A stretch of DNA of 5,088 bases from CAZDET01 sp964504335 (GTDB taxonomy: Bacteria > Bacteroidota > Bacteroidia > Chitinophagales > Saprospiraceae): the NCBI GenBank assembly GCA_964504335.1, contig CAZDET010000129.1:1-5088 (forward strand), read 5' to 3'. Below the pieces are notes generated by a model. That model saw only the letters and a program-made list of their open reading frames with translations. It searched no databases and was not told the origin of the DNA. This document shows positions 1-5,088 of this stretch, piece after piece; position 1 is the stretch's first letter; each line of letters begins with the position of its first letter. A program made the translations under genes and the position numbers.

Positions 1-175
1 CGCCTGGGCTGCCTGCAGCCCTCGAGGTTGGCAGGTAAGGTGGGTGGGCCGTTTTAATATATACCCACCCACATGGTGTGGGGTGCCCCGAGCCTAGCCA
101 CCGGCCGGAAGGCCGAGGCGCCAAGCTATGTCCTGCCGGGTGGAGTGGTCGGCTCCGGCATTTCATGCGTTTGCC
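1..175. repeat. GC-rich hairpin-rich block, candidate mobile-element end or structured RNA
   Basis: No protein family is recognisable here in any frame. The block is visibly richer in G and C than the AT-rich DNA after it and contains at least four inverted repeats. They are GGGCTG 6-11 with CAGCCC 16-21 (4-nt loop, extendable by CCT 3-5 with AGG 25-27); GTGGGTGGG 40-48 with CCCACCCAC 64-72 (perfect 9 bp, AT-rich 15-nt loop); GGCC 103-106 with GGCC 111-114 around a GGAA (GNRA-type) loop, extended by C102-G115 and GCCT 92-95 with AGGC 116-119; and TGCCGG 134-139 with CCGGCA 155-160. The right edge coincides with the point, near 176, where Fic homology abruptly begins, so the block was probably joined to or inserted into that gene. 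It runs off the left end of the window, so its full extent is unknown. The strand, and whether it is transcribed, cannot be decided. It could be a repeat-family member, the subterminal region of a transposon, or a structured RNA. Confidence 0.45.
40..72. repeat. Perfect 9-bp inverted repeat with AT-rich loop
   Basis: GTGGGTGGG at 40-48 is the exact reverse complement of CCCACCCAC at 64-72, with the loop at 49-63. It is the strongest single hairpin in the left block. No T-run follows on the plus strand, so it is not a standard intrinsic terminator in that direction. On the minus strand the bases after the stem (39 downward) are also not T-rich. Confidence 0.6.
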
Positions 176-529
176 CTGAATTGTTTATACAATGCCCTTC
201 AGTCGTCGGCAATCATTCTTCAAAAAGAGATGTACAAGCACCAGTTATGGTTGAAACATTCAGATAAGGCACTCAAGGAACGACAAAGAACAATACTCAA
301 TCGACTCCTCGAGGATTTCCAAGGGAAACTATACCCAAACCACCTCGTTTTGGGTATAAGCCACCAAGAAATGGGGGAAGATGACAAAAATCTCCTACGA
401 TACGGCCCTTAGAGACATTCAAGGATTATTTGCTATGGGAATCCTGAAAAAGGAAGAAGCAGGGGGAAAAGTACCAATTATGAATTAATCGATGAAGAAA
501 TAGCAAACAATACAGCATGGAAGCCTTAA
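176..529 (+). pseudogene. Fic-family protein, C-terminal remnant (frameshifted)
   Basis: This is the decayed C-terminal part of a Fic-domain protein (AMP-transferase type, with a DUF4172-like architecture and a C-terminal winged-helix segment). Three pieces in different frames read as one familiar tail. 176-331 gives LNCLYNALQSS, then ALKERQRTILNRLLEDFQGKL. 363-470 gives TKKWGKMTKISYDTALRDIQ, then GILKKEEAGGK. From about 470 the frame changes again to STNYELIDEE and ends at TAA 527-529. Between the first two pieces lies about 31 nt not expected in the family, containing the 330-358 palindrome, which shifts the frame. The second shift is explained by loss of one base in the A-run at 467-470. 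The catalytic Fic motif (HPFxxGNGR) would lie upstream and is absent, because the GC-rich block occupies that place. The product must be non-functional. The tail overlaps the start of the DinB-like gene by 13 nt. The family call comes from remembered family sequences; I am confident of the wHTH tail and less so of the subfamily. Confidence 0.75.
330..358. repeat. Palindromic mini-insertion inside the Fic remnant
   Basis: TATACCCAAA at 330-339 is the perfect reverse complement of TTTGGGTATA at 349-358, with a 9-nt loop. It sits exactly where the Fic coding frame is lost, between a GKL codon triplet and the TKKW codons. About 31 nt at 332-362 have no counterpart in the expected protein. It is probably a small palindromic repeat insertion or the scar of an excised element. 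Confidence 0.55.
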
Positions 530-1032
530 AGAAAATCTTGTGGAGTCAGTTTGGCGCAACCATCGATATGCTTGAACAAGCCCTGGAGCTGTGCACGGAT
601 GAGCTACTGCAGCGCAATAAAAAGCTCTTCTATGTTATATTTCACACGCTAATTTTTCTGGATTACTATTTAACCATTCCTCCTAAAGACTTCATTCCCT
701 ATTTGCCTTTTGCTGAAGTTGCGGAGGATGAAATACCCGCAGAGGCTGTGGACGATTTAATACCCAATCGCTTTTACAACCAACAGGAACTAATGGGCTA
801 TTTAAAAGTAAGTCGGGAGAAATGTAAAAATCTAATTTTAAAGTTGAGTAATGAGCCCAATTTGCGTTTTACAGAGGAAATGGAAGAGGGAGCAATGGAT
901 TATTCTTTAACGGAAATCCTACTGTATAACATGAGGCATATACAACACCACACTGCCCAGATAAATTTGCTGTTAAGGGCAGAAATCAATAACGCCTCGA
1001 AATGGGTTGGTAGAACAGCCGAAAATTTGTGA
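517..1032 (+). CDS. DinB-like four-helix-bundle protein
   Basis: The product is a predicted cytoplasmic protein of 171 aa, close to the usual length of the DinB/YfiT-like family (putative metal-dependent enzymes, some of them thiol transferases). Visible support is H43 in the FHTLIFLDYYL helix and, about 100 residues later, H141 and H145 in the RHIQHHTAQINLLLR helix. This is the family's spaced three-histidine metal site, with HxxxH in the last helix. The middle part (residues 53-85) is proline- and acid-rich, as in several bacteroidotal members. There is no signal peptide or membrane segment. The ATG at 517 is the first good start. Its upstream bases lack a strong Shine-Dalgarno, which is normal in this phylum, and it lies within the tail of the Fic remnant. 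The SRPBCC gene follows after 22 nt, suggesting cotranscription. The true substrate is unknown; the name reflects the family and not a proven DNA-damage role. Confidence 0.85.
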   Translation: MEALKKILWSQFGATIDMLEQALELCTDELLQRNKKLFYVIFHTLIFLDYYLTIPPKDFIPYLPFAEVAEDEIPAEAVDDLIPNRFYNQQELMGYLKVSREKCKNLILKLSNEPNLRFTEEMEEGAMDYSLTEILLYNMRHIQHHTAQINLLLRAEINNASKWVGRTAENL

Positions 1033-1054
1033 ATTCTAAATCATTTTACCGGAT

Positions 1055-1465
1055 ATGAATAAAATCACCGTATCAACCAAGATCAACGCACCCGTAGAAC
1101 GGGTCTGGGAATTTTGGACAAACCCCGAACATATCGTGCATTGGAACTGTGCGACCGATGAATGGCATTGTCCTGCTGCTACCAACGAGTTGAAATCCGA
1201 AGGAACGTTCTCCTGGAGAATGGAAGCCAAAGACGGCAGCATGGGCTTTGATTTTGCTGGTGTCTACAGGGGCATTGAACCATTTAAAAAAATCGAAAAA
1301 CAGCTGGAGGATGGCCGCGCCGTGACCATCCTCTTCTCAGAACAAGACGGTGCTTCGGAAGTGACAGAAATCTTCGAACCTGATGAAAATGAGGTAGAGT
1401 TGCAAAGACAAGGTTGGCAAGCTATATTGAATAACTTCAAAAAGTATGTTGAATCCAAAAGTTGA
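1055..1465 (+). CDS. SRPBCC / AHSA1-like (START-fold) protein
   Basis: This is a 136-aa cytoplasmic protein of the Activator-of-Hsp90-ATPase-1-like branch of the SRPBCC (Bet v 1/START-like) superfamily, which forms a hydrophobic ligand-binding cavity. The N-terminal signature INAPVERVWEFWTNPEHI (residues 10-27) followed by W30 is characteristic. A beta-rich middle follows (GTFSWRMEAKDGSMGFDFAG, residues 50-69), then the closing amphipathic helix GWQAILNNFKKYVE (120-133). Its length is typical for the single-domain bacterial members. The ligand cannot be inferred. The start ATG lies 22 nt after the DinB-like stop, and the last 20 nt overlap the start of the YdeI-like gene, so it is the middle gene of a likely three-gene unit. 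Despite the family name, nothing here points to an Hsp90 role. Confidence 0.9.
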   Translation: MNKITVSTKINAPVERVWEFWTNPEHIVHWNCATDEWHCPAATNELKSEGTFSWRMEAKDGSMGFDFAGVYRGIEPFKKIEKQLEDGRAVTILFSEQDGASEVTEIFEPDENEVELQRQGWQAILNNFKKYVESKS

Positions 1466-2090
1466 TCATTACCTCCTAGAGGGCTGTGGACGGTGTCCGC
1501 TCGGGGGCACACCTGCTTGTAAAGTGCATCAATGGACGGCTGAATTGAAATTGGTAAGAAGGATCGTGCTCGACTGCGGATTAACCGAAGAATTAAAGTG
1601 GGGAGCCCCATGTTACACATTCGAACGGAAAAATGTGCTCATGGTAAGTGCACTGAGGGCATACTGTTGCATCAGTTTTTTCAAGGGCTCCCTATTGAGC
1701 GACAACAAGGGCTTGCTAGAAAAACCCGGGAAACATTCACAGGCAGCCCGGTTGCTAAAATTTACAAATGCCGAGGCGGTTAAAGCAATTGAGGCCGATA
1801 TTAAAACGTACATTTTTGAAGCCATTGAAGTAGAAAAAGCAGGCTTGAAGGTCAATTTCAAAAAGAACCCTGAGCCTATCCCCGAAGAGCTAGAAAGAAA
1901 ATTTGAAGAAGATCCATTACTGCAAACAGCCTTTGAAGCATTATCTCCGGGGCGTCAGAGAGGCTATATACTCTATTTTTCACAACCCAAAAAATCAGAA
2001 ACCAGGAAATCGAGAATAGAAAAGAGTATTAGCAAAATTTTATCCGGAGAGGGATTGAACGATAAATATAGCGGCCGGAAAAAGTCGTGA
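1446..2090 (+). CDS. YdeI/OmdA family protein with DUF1801-like domain
   Basis: This is a 214-aa soluble protein. The N-terminal part (about residues 32-125) is DUF1801/YdeI-like, with the landmark ILDCGLTEELKWGAPCYTF-type stretch (residues 40-59, here starting IVLDCGL) and a fold related to frataxin-like proteins. The C-terminal part (about 140-205) is the OmdA-type segment, with LSPGRQRGYILYFSQ at 166-180, then TRKSRIEK and ILSGEGLND. Between the first residues and the DUF1801 region is a cysteine-rich insert, C14-x2-C17-x7-C25-x2-H28, which could bind a metal. I recall related cysteine motifs in a subset of this family. The ATG at 1446 lies inside the preceding gene (20-nt overlap), favouring translational coupling. 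No later start would preserve the conserved N-terminal NPKVD residues. Members are named after E. coli/Salmonella YdeI (linked to OmpD and polymyxin resistance), but an equivalent role here is not supported. The stop is at 2088-2090, with no convincing terminator after it. Confidence 0.88.
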   Translation: MLNPKVDHYLLEGCGRCPLGGTPACKVHQWTAELKLVRRIVLDCGLTEELKWGAPCYTFERKNVLMVSALRAYCCISFFKGSLLSDNKGLLEKPGKHSQAARLLKFTNAEAVKAIEADIKTYIFEAIEVEKAGLKVNFKKNPEPIPEELERKFEEDPLLQTAFEALSPGRQRGYILYFSQPKKSETRKSRIEKSISKILSGEGLNDKYSGRKKS

Positions 2091-2154
2091 ATGAATGCAG
2101 AACTAACCTGTTTTACGCATCTCTCGCTCCCACCGGCCCCACCTATTTCAATCC

Positions 2155-2172
2155 CGGAGTTAAAGAACTCCG
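2155..2172. repeat. 7-bp perfect hairpin after the three-gene cluster
   Basis: CGGAGTT 2155-2161 pairs perfectly with AACTCCG 2166-2172 around a 4-nt AAAG loop. It lies 64 nt after the stop of the YdeI-like gene. No T-run follows in either direction, so it is not a clear intrinsic terminator. It may be a weak or processed 3' end. Confidence 0.4.
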
Positions 2173-2214
2173 TACGCAGTGTGCTTATCATCAAAAGGTG
2201 TAATTTGCATCCAT

Positions 2215-2248
2215 GGATATCACCAGGGCACAATTGGCTGCCATATCC
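2215..2248. promoter_or_regulatory. Imperfect hairpin upstream of the HExxH gene, possible leader element
   Basis: GGATAT 2215-2220 pairs with ATATCC 2243-2248, and GGCA 2227-2230 with TGCC 2239-2242. This leaves a 6-nt bulge on the 5' side and an 8-nt loop. The element ends 30 nt before the GTG start at 2279, so it would lie in the promoter or 5' leader of that gene. I found no clear TTTG...TAnnTTTG bacteroidotal promoter nearby. Confidence 0.25.
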
Positions 2249-2278
2249 GTTTAAAGGTATTCGATAAAAAATCAACAA

Positions 2279-3310
2279 GTGAAAACGTATTGGTTTCTAG
2301 CAGCTCTATACTGTTTGATTTCGACAAGCACTTTTTGTCAAGACTACATTTACAGCAACGGTACCAATTGGTACAGTGATTTCTACGATGTCATCACGGC
2401 CCAGGATCCCTCGTCTTTCGCCCGCGTTAGCTACGTGGGTGAAGCTTTCGTCCTGATGTGGGATCGCGACGTCAATAACGGTTCCGGTGATTGGATTACT
2501 CCGGAGGCCTACATCTTTGAATTGAGCTACGACGACGACCTGCAGTCGCAAATCCGGATTCGGAAAAGCGATTTCAGCAAAGGCCAGGCCGATCAGCTGG
2601 CGGATAAGTACGGCTTTATGATGGGCCAGCTACCGGCGTTTTTGCGAGTAGGCGTCGATTCGATCAATATTCTGGCGAGTGACGCGCTGTTTGGTGGCAA
2701 CCGGTGGTTGAATTCGATTGAGATTACCATCGGCGAAACCTCCGAACTGTACGAGCGCACCGGTAATCTCGAAGAAACGCTGGTACACGAATCGGCGCAC
2801 GCCGCCATGGATTATCACTACGACGAGGGCTGGGTTACGGCCCGCAGCACCGACCGATCCTTCATTTCGCGCTATGCCTTCGACAATCCCAACCGCGAGG
2901 ATATTGCCGAAACGATCGTCCCCTATCTCGGACTCCGATCGCAGGACGGACGAGTTAGGGAGGATCAAGAGCGCATCATCCGGGAGGGGATTCCGAACCG
3001 CATTCAATATCTAAATGGTCTGGAGTTGAATACCTATCCTTTCACCTTTACTACCGATGTGGAAGAGCCAGCATGGGCCAAAACGCTGCGCATTTTTCCC
3101 AATCCCACTACCGATAGGCTCCTGCAAGTTTCGCTACCGGACGTGCAGGTGGATGCTGTAGAGCTACTGGACACCTCCGGACGAATTGTGAAACAATTCA
3201 ATCGAGTGAAGAGCGAACTGAACGTTGAGGGGCTCCCGGCCGGTACTTATGCACTTCGCATCCGAGTGGGCGATGAATCAGTCATTCGGTCACAGATTAT
3301 TCTTCGTTAA
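2279..3310 (+). CDS. Secreted HExxH metallopeptidase-like protein with T9SS sorting domain
   Basis: This 343-aa protein is predicted to be exported by Sec and then through the outer membrane by the type IX system. Residues 1-20 form a signal peptide (MKTYWFLAALYCLISTSTFC, cleavage likely before Q21). F19 before C20 makes a lipobox unlikely. The central domain (about 25-255) holds HESAH at 170-174, followed by YDEGW 181-185 and, 33-37 residues after the second histidine, an EDIAE cluster (207-211) that can supply the third zinc ligand. This is the layout of a gluzincin-type zinc peptidase, with E171 as the catalytic base. The C-terminal 75-80 residues are a type A T9SS sorting domain (RIFPNPTTD 271-279, DTSGRIVKQ 298-306, LPAGTYALRI 319-328). 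The start is GTG at 2279, chosen because it opens directly on the signal peptide; no in-frame ATG fits. Peptidase activity is inferred from motifs and I do not recognise the exact family. It could be a surface-bound or released protease. Its stop overlaps the stop of the convergent hydrolase gene. Confidence 0.8.
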   Translation: MKTYWFLAALYCLISTSTFCQDYIYSNGTNWYSDFYDVITAQDPSSFARVSYVGEAFVLMWDRDVNNGSGDWITPEAYIFELSYDDDLQSQIRIRKSDFSKGQADQLADKYGFMMGQLPAFLRVGVDSINILASDALFGGNRWLNSIEITIGETSELYERTGNLEETLVHESAHAAMDYHYDEGWVTARSTDRSFISRYAFDNPNREDIAETIVPYLGLRSQDGRVREDQERIIREGIPNRIQYLNGLELNTYPFTFTTDVEEPAWAKTLRIFPNPTTDRLLQVSLPDVQVDAVELLDTSGRIVKQFNRVKSELNVEGLPAGTYALRIRVGDESVIRSQIILR

Positions 3311-4959
3311 TCCACTTTTTCAAACCACAAATTCCGCACCCGGCCGTTTGAAGCGCGTAGACCGACCACAGCTCCTCCTTCGCGCTGGAACCGCAAGACG
3401 CCGAGTGGGTAGGGAGCCTGAATAATGTCTTCATTCAATAACCGCAATTCCATTGCGCCGTGCCGGGGGTGGCGAGCCAGCAGTGTATCAGCCTCCAATG
3501 TAATGCGGTACGTGGTTTCCAATTCTGAACTATAGTAATTGCCGACGTAGGTTGCTAGCACTTCGCGGGTAGGGGTGGGCGGCCCGTAGGCTTCCAGCAC
3601 GAAGGGGGGATCATCGCCGGAAGTGATGCGCATCGTTCTGCGGTCGGGGTTGATCCTATCAAATACGACCTTTCGATAGGGAGGGGCTTCACCGAGTAAA
3701 AATGTATTTGCTTCGGTGGGAAGCAGGGGTAGGATGTTTTGTTCGGAAATAGCGTATCGCAGCGTGTCCTGTTCCAAGTAGACTCTTCGTTGAGCGGTTT
3801 CCTCTTCGTTCCAGTAATAGCCTTCGTAGGGTTGTAATTCGGCTGGAGAAAGCGCCAATACCTGGATCGGTGCTGCAGGCGTATCGACTTTACCCAGTAG
3901 GATATCGGAAATTAAATTCACTTTTCCTCCGATATTGCTGGAAGAGAAATTGGTCAGTCCCGCAATGCTGATGCGGAGATCGGGAAAGGTGCGCAGGTAG
4001 GCCCGAAAGCCACCGATGGAGCCGCTGTGCTGGACGTATTGTTCGCCTTTATAGTCGCCGAGTACCACTCCGAAGGCGTAGTCATTTGGCTTGCCGTCGT
4101 TCAGGGGGTCTAGGGTTTGGAGGAGTTGAAAGGATGTCTCCCAGCCTGCCCGCGGGGCGTAAAAATTGCTGGCCCACCGGAGCAGATCGCCGGTGGTGGA
4201 GTGCATGTTGCCAGAGCCGACGTAGTTCCAGTACTCGACGGCCCGCTCGAAGGGCTCCGTGCCGTGGTAAGAGGTGGCGTTGTGAGGCACGACGCGGTTG
4301 TACTGGCCTTCCACGTAGGTGTGCACCATACCCAAAGGCCCGAAAATATTGGTTTGCATCCAGTCGACGAAGGGCTCGTCCGTAACGACTTCGATGATAT
4401 CGGCCATAAACATGTAGCCCGTGTTGCAGTAGAGCATGTCGGCCCCCGGTTCGAAGTTCAATTCCCGTTGTTGTTGCATGAGGCGGTTGAGATCGGCATT
4501 CGACCGCCGGTCGTCGCCTCGCCACCCGGCCATGCCGAGTACGGCGTGCAGGCTTCGCAGACCGCTCGTATGGTGCAGGAGGTGGCGGATGGTGATGGTC
4601 TCGCCAAAGTCTGGTAACCACGGCAAATGGGTGCGTATATCGTCATCTACCGACAGCTTCCCCTGCTCGTGCAGCCGCACGATGCCCATGGCGGTAAACT
4701 GCTTGGATACGGAGGCAATGTTGAAGCGCGTTTCCGGCGAATTGGGCACCAGGTATTCCAGACTAGCGAGACCGTAAGCGCTAGAAAAGACGGGTTGCCC
4801 ATCCCGCATGATGCCGATGGCACCGCCGGGATGGTTGGGTCGGTTCCAGTCGAGGAAAAGGCTGTCGATTTGTTGGATTTGCGTGTCGGTAAGCTGGGCG
4901 TGGGCGAGCGGGAGCGCCAGTAGCCAACACAGAAGGAGACTGATGATGGGGTACTTCAT
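3307..4959 (-). CDS. Exported serine hydrolase, class C beta-lactamase-like
   Basis: This 550-aa protein of the beta-lactamase/penicillin-binding-protein-like serine hydrolase family (Beta-lactamase, PF00144 type) includes esterases, D-peptidases and AmpC-type enzymes. A Sec signal peptide covers residues 1-21 (cleavage AHA before Q22). All three active-site motifs are present: SVSK at 83-86 (nucleophile S83, K86), Y177-C178-N179 (YxN) and H311-S312-G313 (HxG in place of KTG). The HHTSGL motif (129-134) is also typical. After the catalytic domain (to about 355) comes a roughly 180-residue C-terminal extension built from two similar beta-rich units. One begins at ELQPYEGYYWNEEE (374-387) and the other at EVLATYVGNYYSSE (466-479), both followed by a strand ending LxxDTLxxR or LEADTLLAR. 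Such tails are lipocalin-like in related hydrolases. The protein should work in the periplasm or be membrane-associated, and it has no T9SS domain. The real substrate is unknown, and antibiotic resistance should not be assumed. The ATG is at 4957-4959. Its stop shares TTAA 3307-3310 with the converging gene. Confidence 0.95.
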   Translation of the reverse strand: MKYPIISLLLCWLLALPLAHAQLTDTQIQQIDSLFLDWNRPNHPGGAIGIMRDGQPVFSSAYGLASLEYLVPNSPETRFNIASVSKQFTAMGIVRLHEQGKLSVDDDIRTHLPWLPDFGETITIRHLLHHTSGLRSLHAVLGMAGWRGDDRRSNADLNRLMQQQRELNFEPGADMLYCNTGYMFMADIIEVVTDEPFVDWMQTNIFGPLGMVHTYVEGQYNRVVPHNATSYHGTEPFERAVEYWNYVGSGNMHSTTGDLLRWASNFYAPRAGWETSFQLLQTLDPLNDGKPNDYAFGVVLGDYKGEQYVQHSGSIGGFRAYLRTFPDLRISIAGLTNFSSSNIGGKVNLISDILLGKVDTPAAPIQVLALSPAELQPYEGYYWNEEETAQRRVYLEQDTLRYAISEQNILPLLPTEANTFLLGEAPPYRKVVFDRINPDRRTMRITSGDDPPFVLEAYGPPTPTREVLATYVGNYYSSELETTYRITLEADTLLARHPRHGAMELRLLNEDIIQAPYPLGVLRFQREGGAVVGLRASNGRVRNLWFEKVD

Positions 4960-5007
4960 AGTAGACTTACAATGGATCAGAGTAATCGCATGGAAAATAG
5001 GGCTTTT

Positions 5008-5088
5008 TCAATAGCCTTCCGCTTCAATTTCCTCGATGAAGGCGGTATCTCCTCGTTGCTCGGCTTCTTGTTTGAGGCGTTTGAAGAT
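5008..5088 (-). CDS. C-terminal end of an unidentified protein (partial)
   Basis: Read on the minus strand, 5088 down to 5008 is an uninterrupted 26-codon frame ending in TGA at 5010-5008, and the gene continues beyond the window. The residues are strongly charged and helical in character: FKRLKQEAEQRGDTAFIEEI, then EAEGY at the very end. I do not recognise the family from this tail. The stop is 48 nt upstream of the serine hydrolase start on the same strand. I see no terminator in the gap, so both genes may share one transcript. The frame is short, so the call rests on the open frame, protein-like composition and gene spacing. Confidence 0.55.
   Translation of the reverse strand: MFKRLKQEAEQRGDTAFIEEIEAEGY

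Noticed and set aside
73..267. 64-codon plus-strand ORF starting in the GC-rich block
   Set aside because: It runs through three hairpin regions and into the Fic remnant in a frame other than that of the homology. Its protein resembles nothing and it is explained by the structured block.
2155..2172. Intrinsic terminator after the three-gene cluster
   Set aside because: The stem is perfect but short, and no T-run follows on either strand, so it is kept only as a hairpin.
1973..2278. 101-codon minus-strand ORF across the end of the YdeI-like gene and the spacer
   Set aside because: It lies largely antisense to a well-supported coding region, lacks recognisable motifs, and no start signal supports it.
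2231..2278. Bacteroidotal promoter before the HExxH gene
   Set aside because: TTGG near 2234 and AT-rich DNA near 2250-2270 loosely suggest one, but no TAnnTTTG element with proper spacing was found.
4082..4621. Long open frames (up to 179 codons) on both strands inside the serine hydrolase gene
   Set aside because: The hydrolase frame has all three active-site motifs. The other frames have Arg/Pro/Ala-rich, low-complexity products typical of shadow frames in GC-rich coding DNA.
1..5088. tRNA, rRNA, CRISPR array, complete insertion sequence, toxin-antitoxin or phage-defence system
   Set aside because: No regularly spaced direct repeats, transposase motifs, rRNA/tRNA signatures or nuclease and defence domains were seen. 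The Fic remnant lacks its catalytic part and cannot act as a toxin.

Overview
The window looks like chromosomal DNA of a Bacteroidota bacterium, probably of the Saprospiria/Lewinella type. The strongest sign is a secreted protein (2279-3310) ending in a type IX secretion (T9SS) type A C-terminal sorting domain, which is restricted to that phylum. Weak Shine-Dalgarno signals and the families present (DinB-like, AHSA1-like SRPBCC, YdeI/OmdA, periplasmic serine beta-lactamase-like hydrolase) fit the same phylum. The genus is an inference.

Layout. 1-175 is a GC-rich, hairpin-rich block with no recognisable protein; it looks like the end of a repeat or mobile element, or a structured RNA. It abuts 176-529, the decayed C-terminal third of a Fic-family protein. 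That remnant is broken by a small palindromic insertion (330-358) and by a 1-nt deletion in an A-run near 467-470. Then comes a compact plus-strand set of three small cytoplasmic genes: DinB-like (517-1032), SRPBCC/AHSA1-like (1055-1465) and YdeI/OmdA-DUF1801 (1446-2090). The last two overlap by 20 nt, which suggests one transcript and translational coupling. 2091-2278 is a spacer with two hairpins and a doubtful 58-codon ORF. 2279-3310 encodes an exported HExxH protein with a T9SS sorting domain. On the minus strand, 3307-4959 encodes an exported class C beta-lactamase-like serine hydrolase with a duplicated C-terminal beta domain. Its stop codon shares the tetranucleotide TTAA with the stop of the metallopeptidase-like gene. 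The last 81 bases hold the C-terminal 26 codons of another minus-strand gene that probably precedes the hydrolase in an operon.

Functionally there are two unrelated parts. The small-protein cluster has families often met in stress or small-molecule contexts, but no substrate can be named. The two convergent genes both make exported hydrolase-like proteins, one destined for the surface or medium and one for the periplasm. I saw no complete new multi-gene system. The items most worth a second look are the structured block at the left end, the palindrome inside the Fic remnant, and the HExxH T9SS protein of uncertain family.
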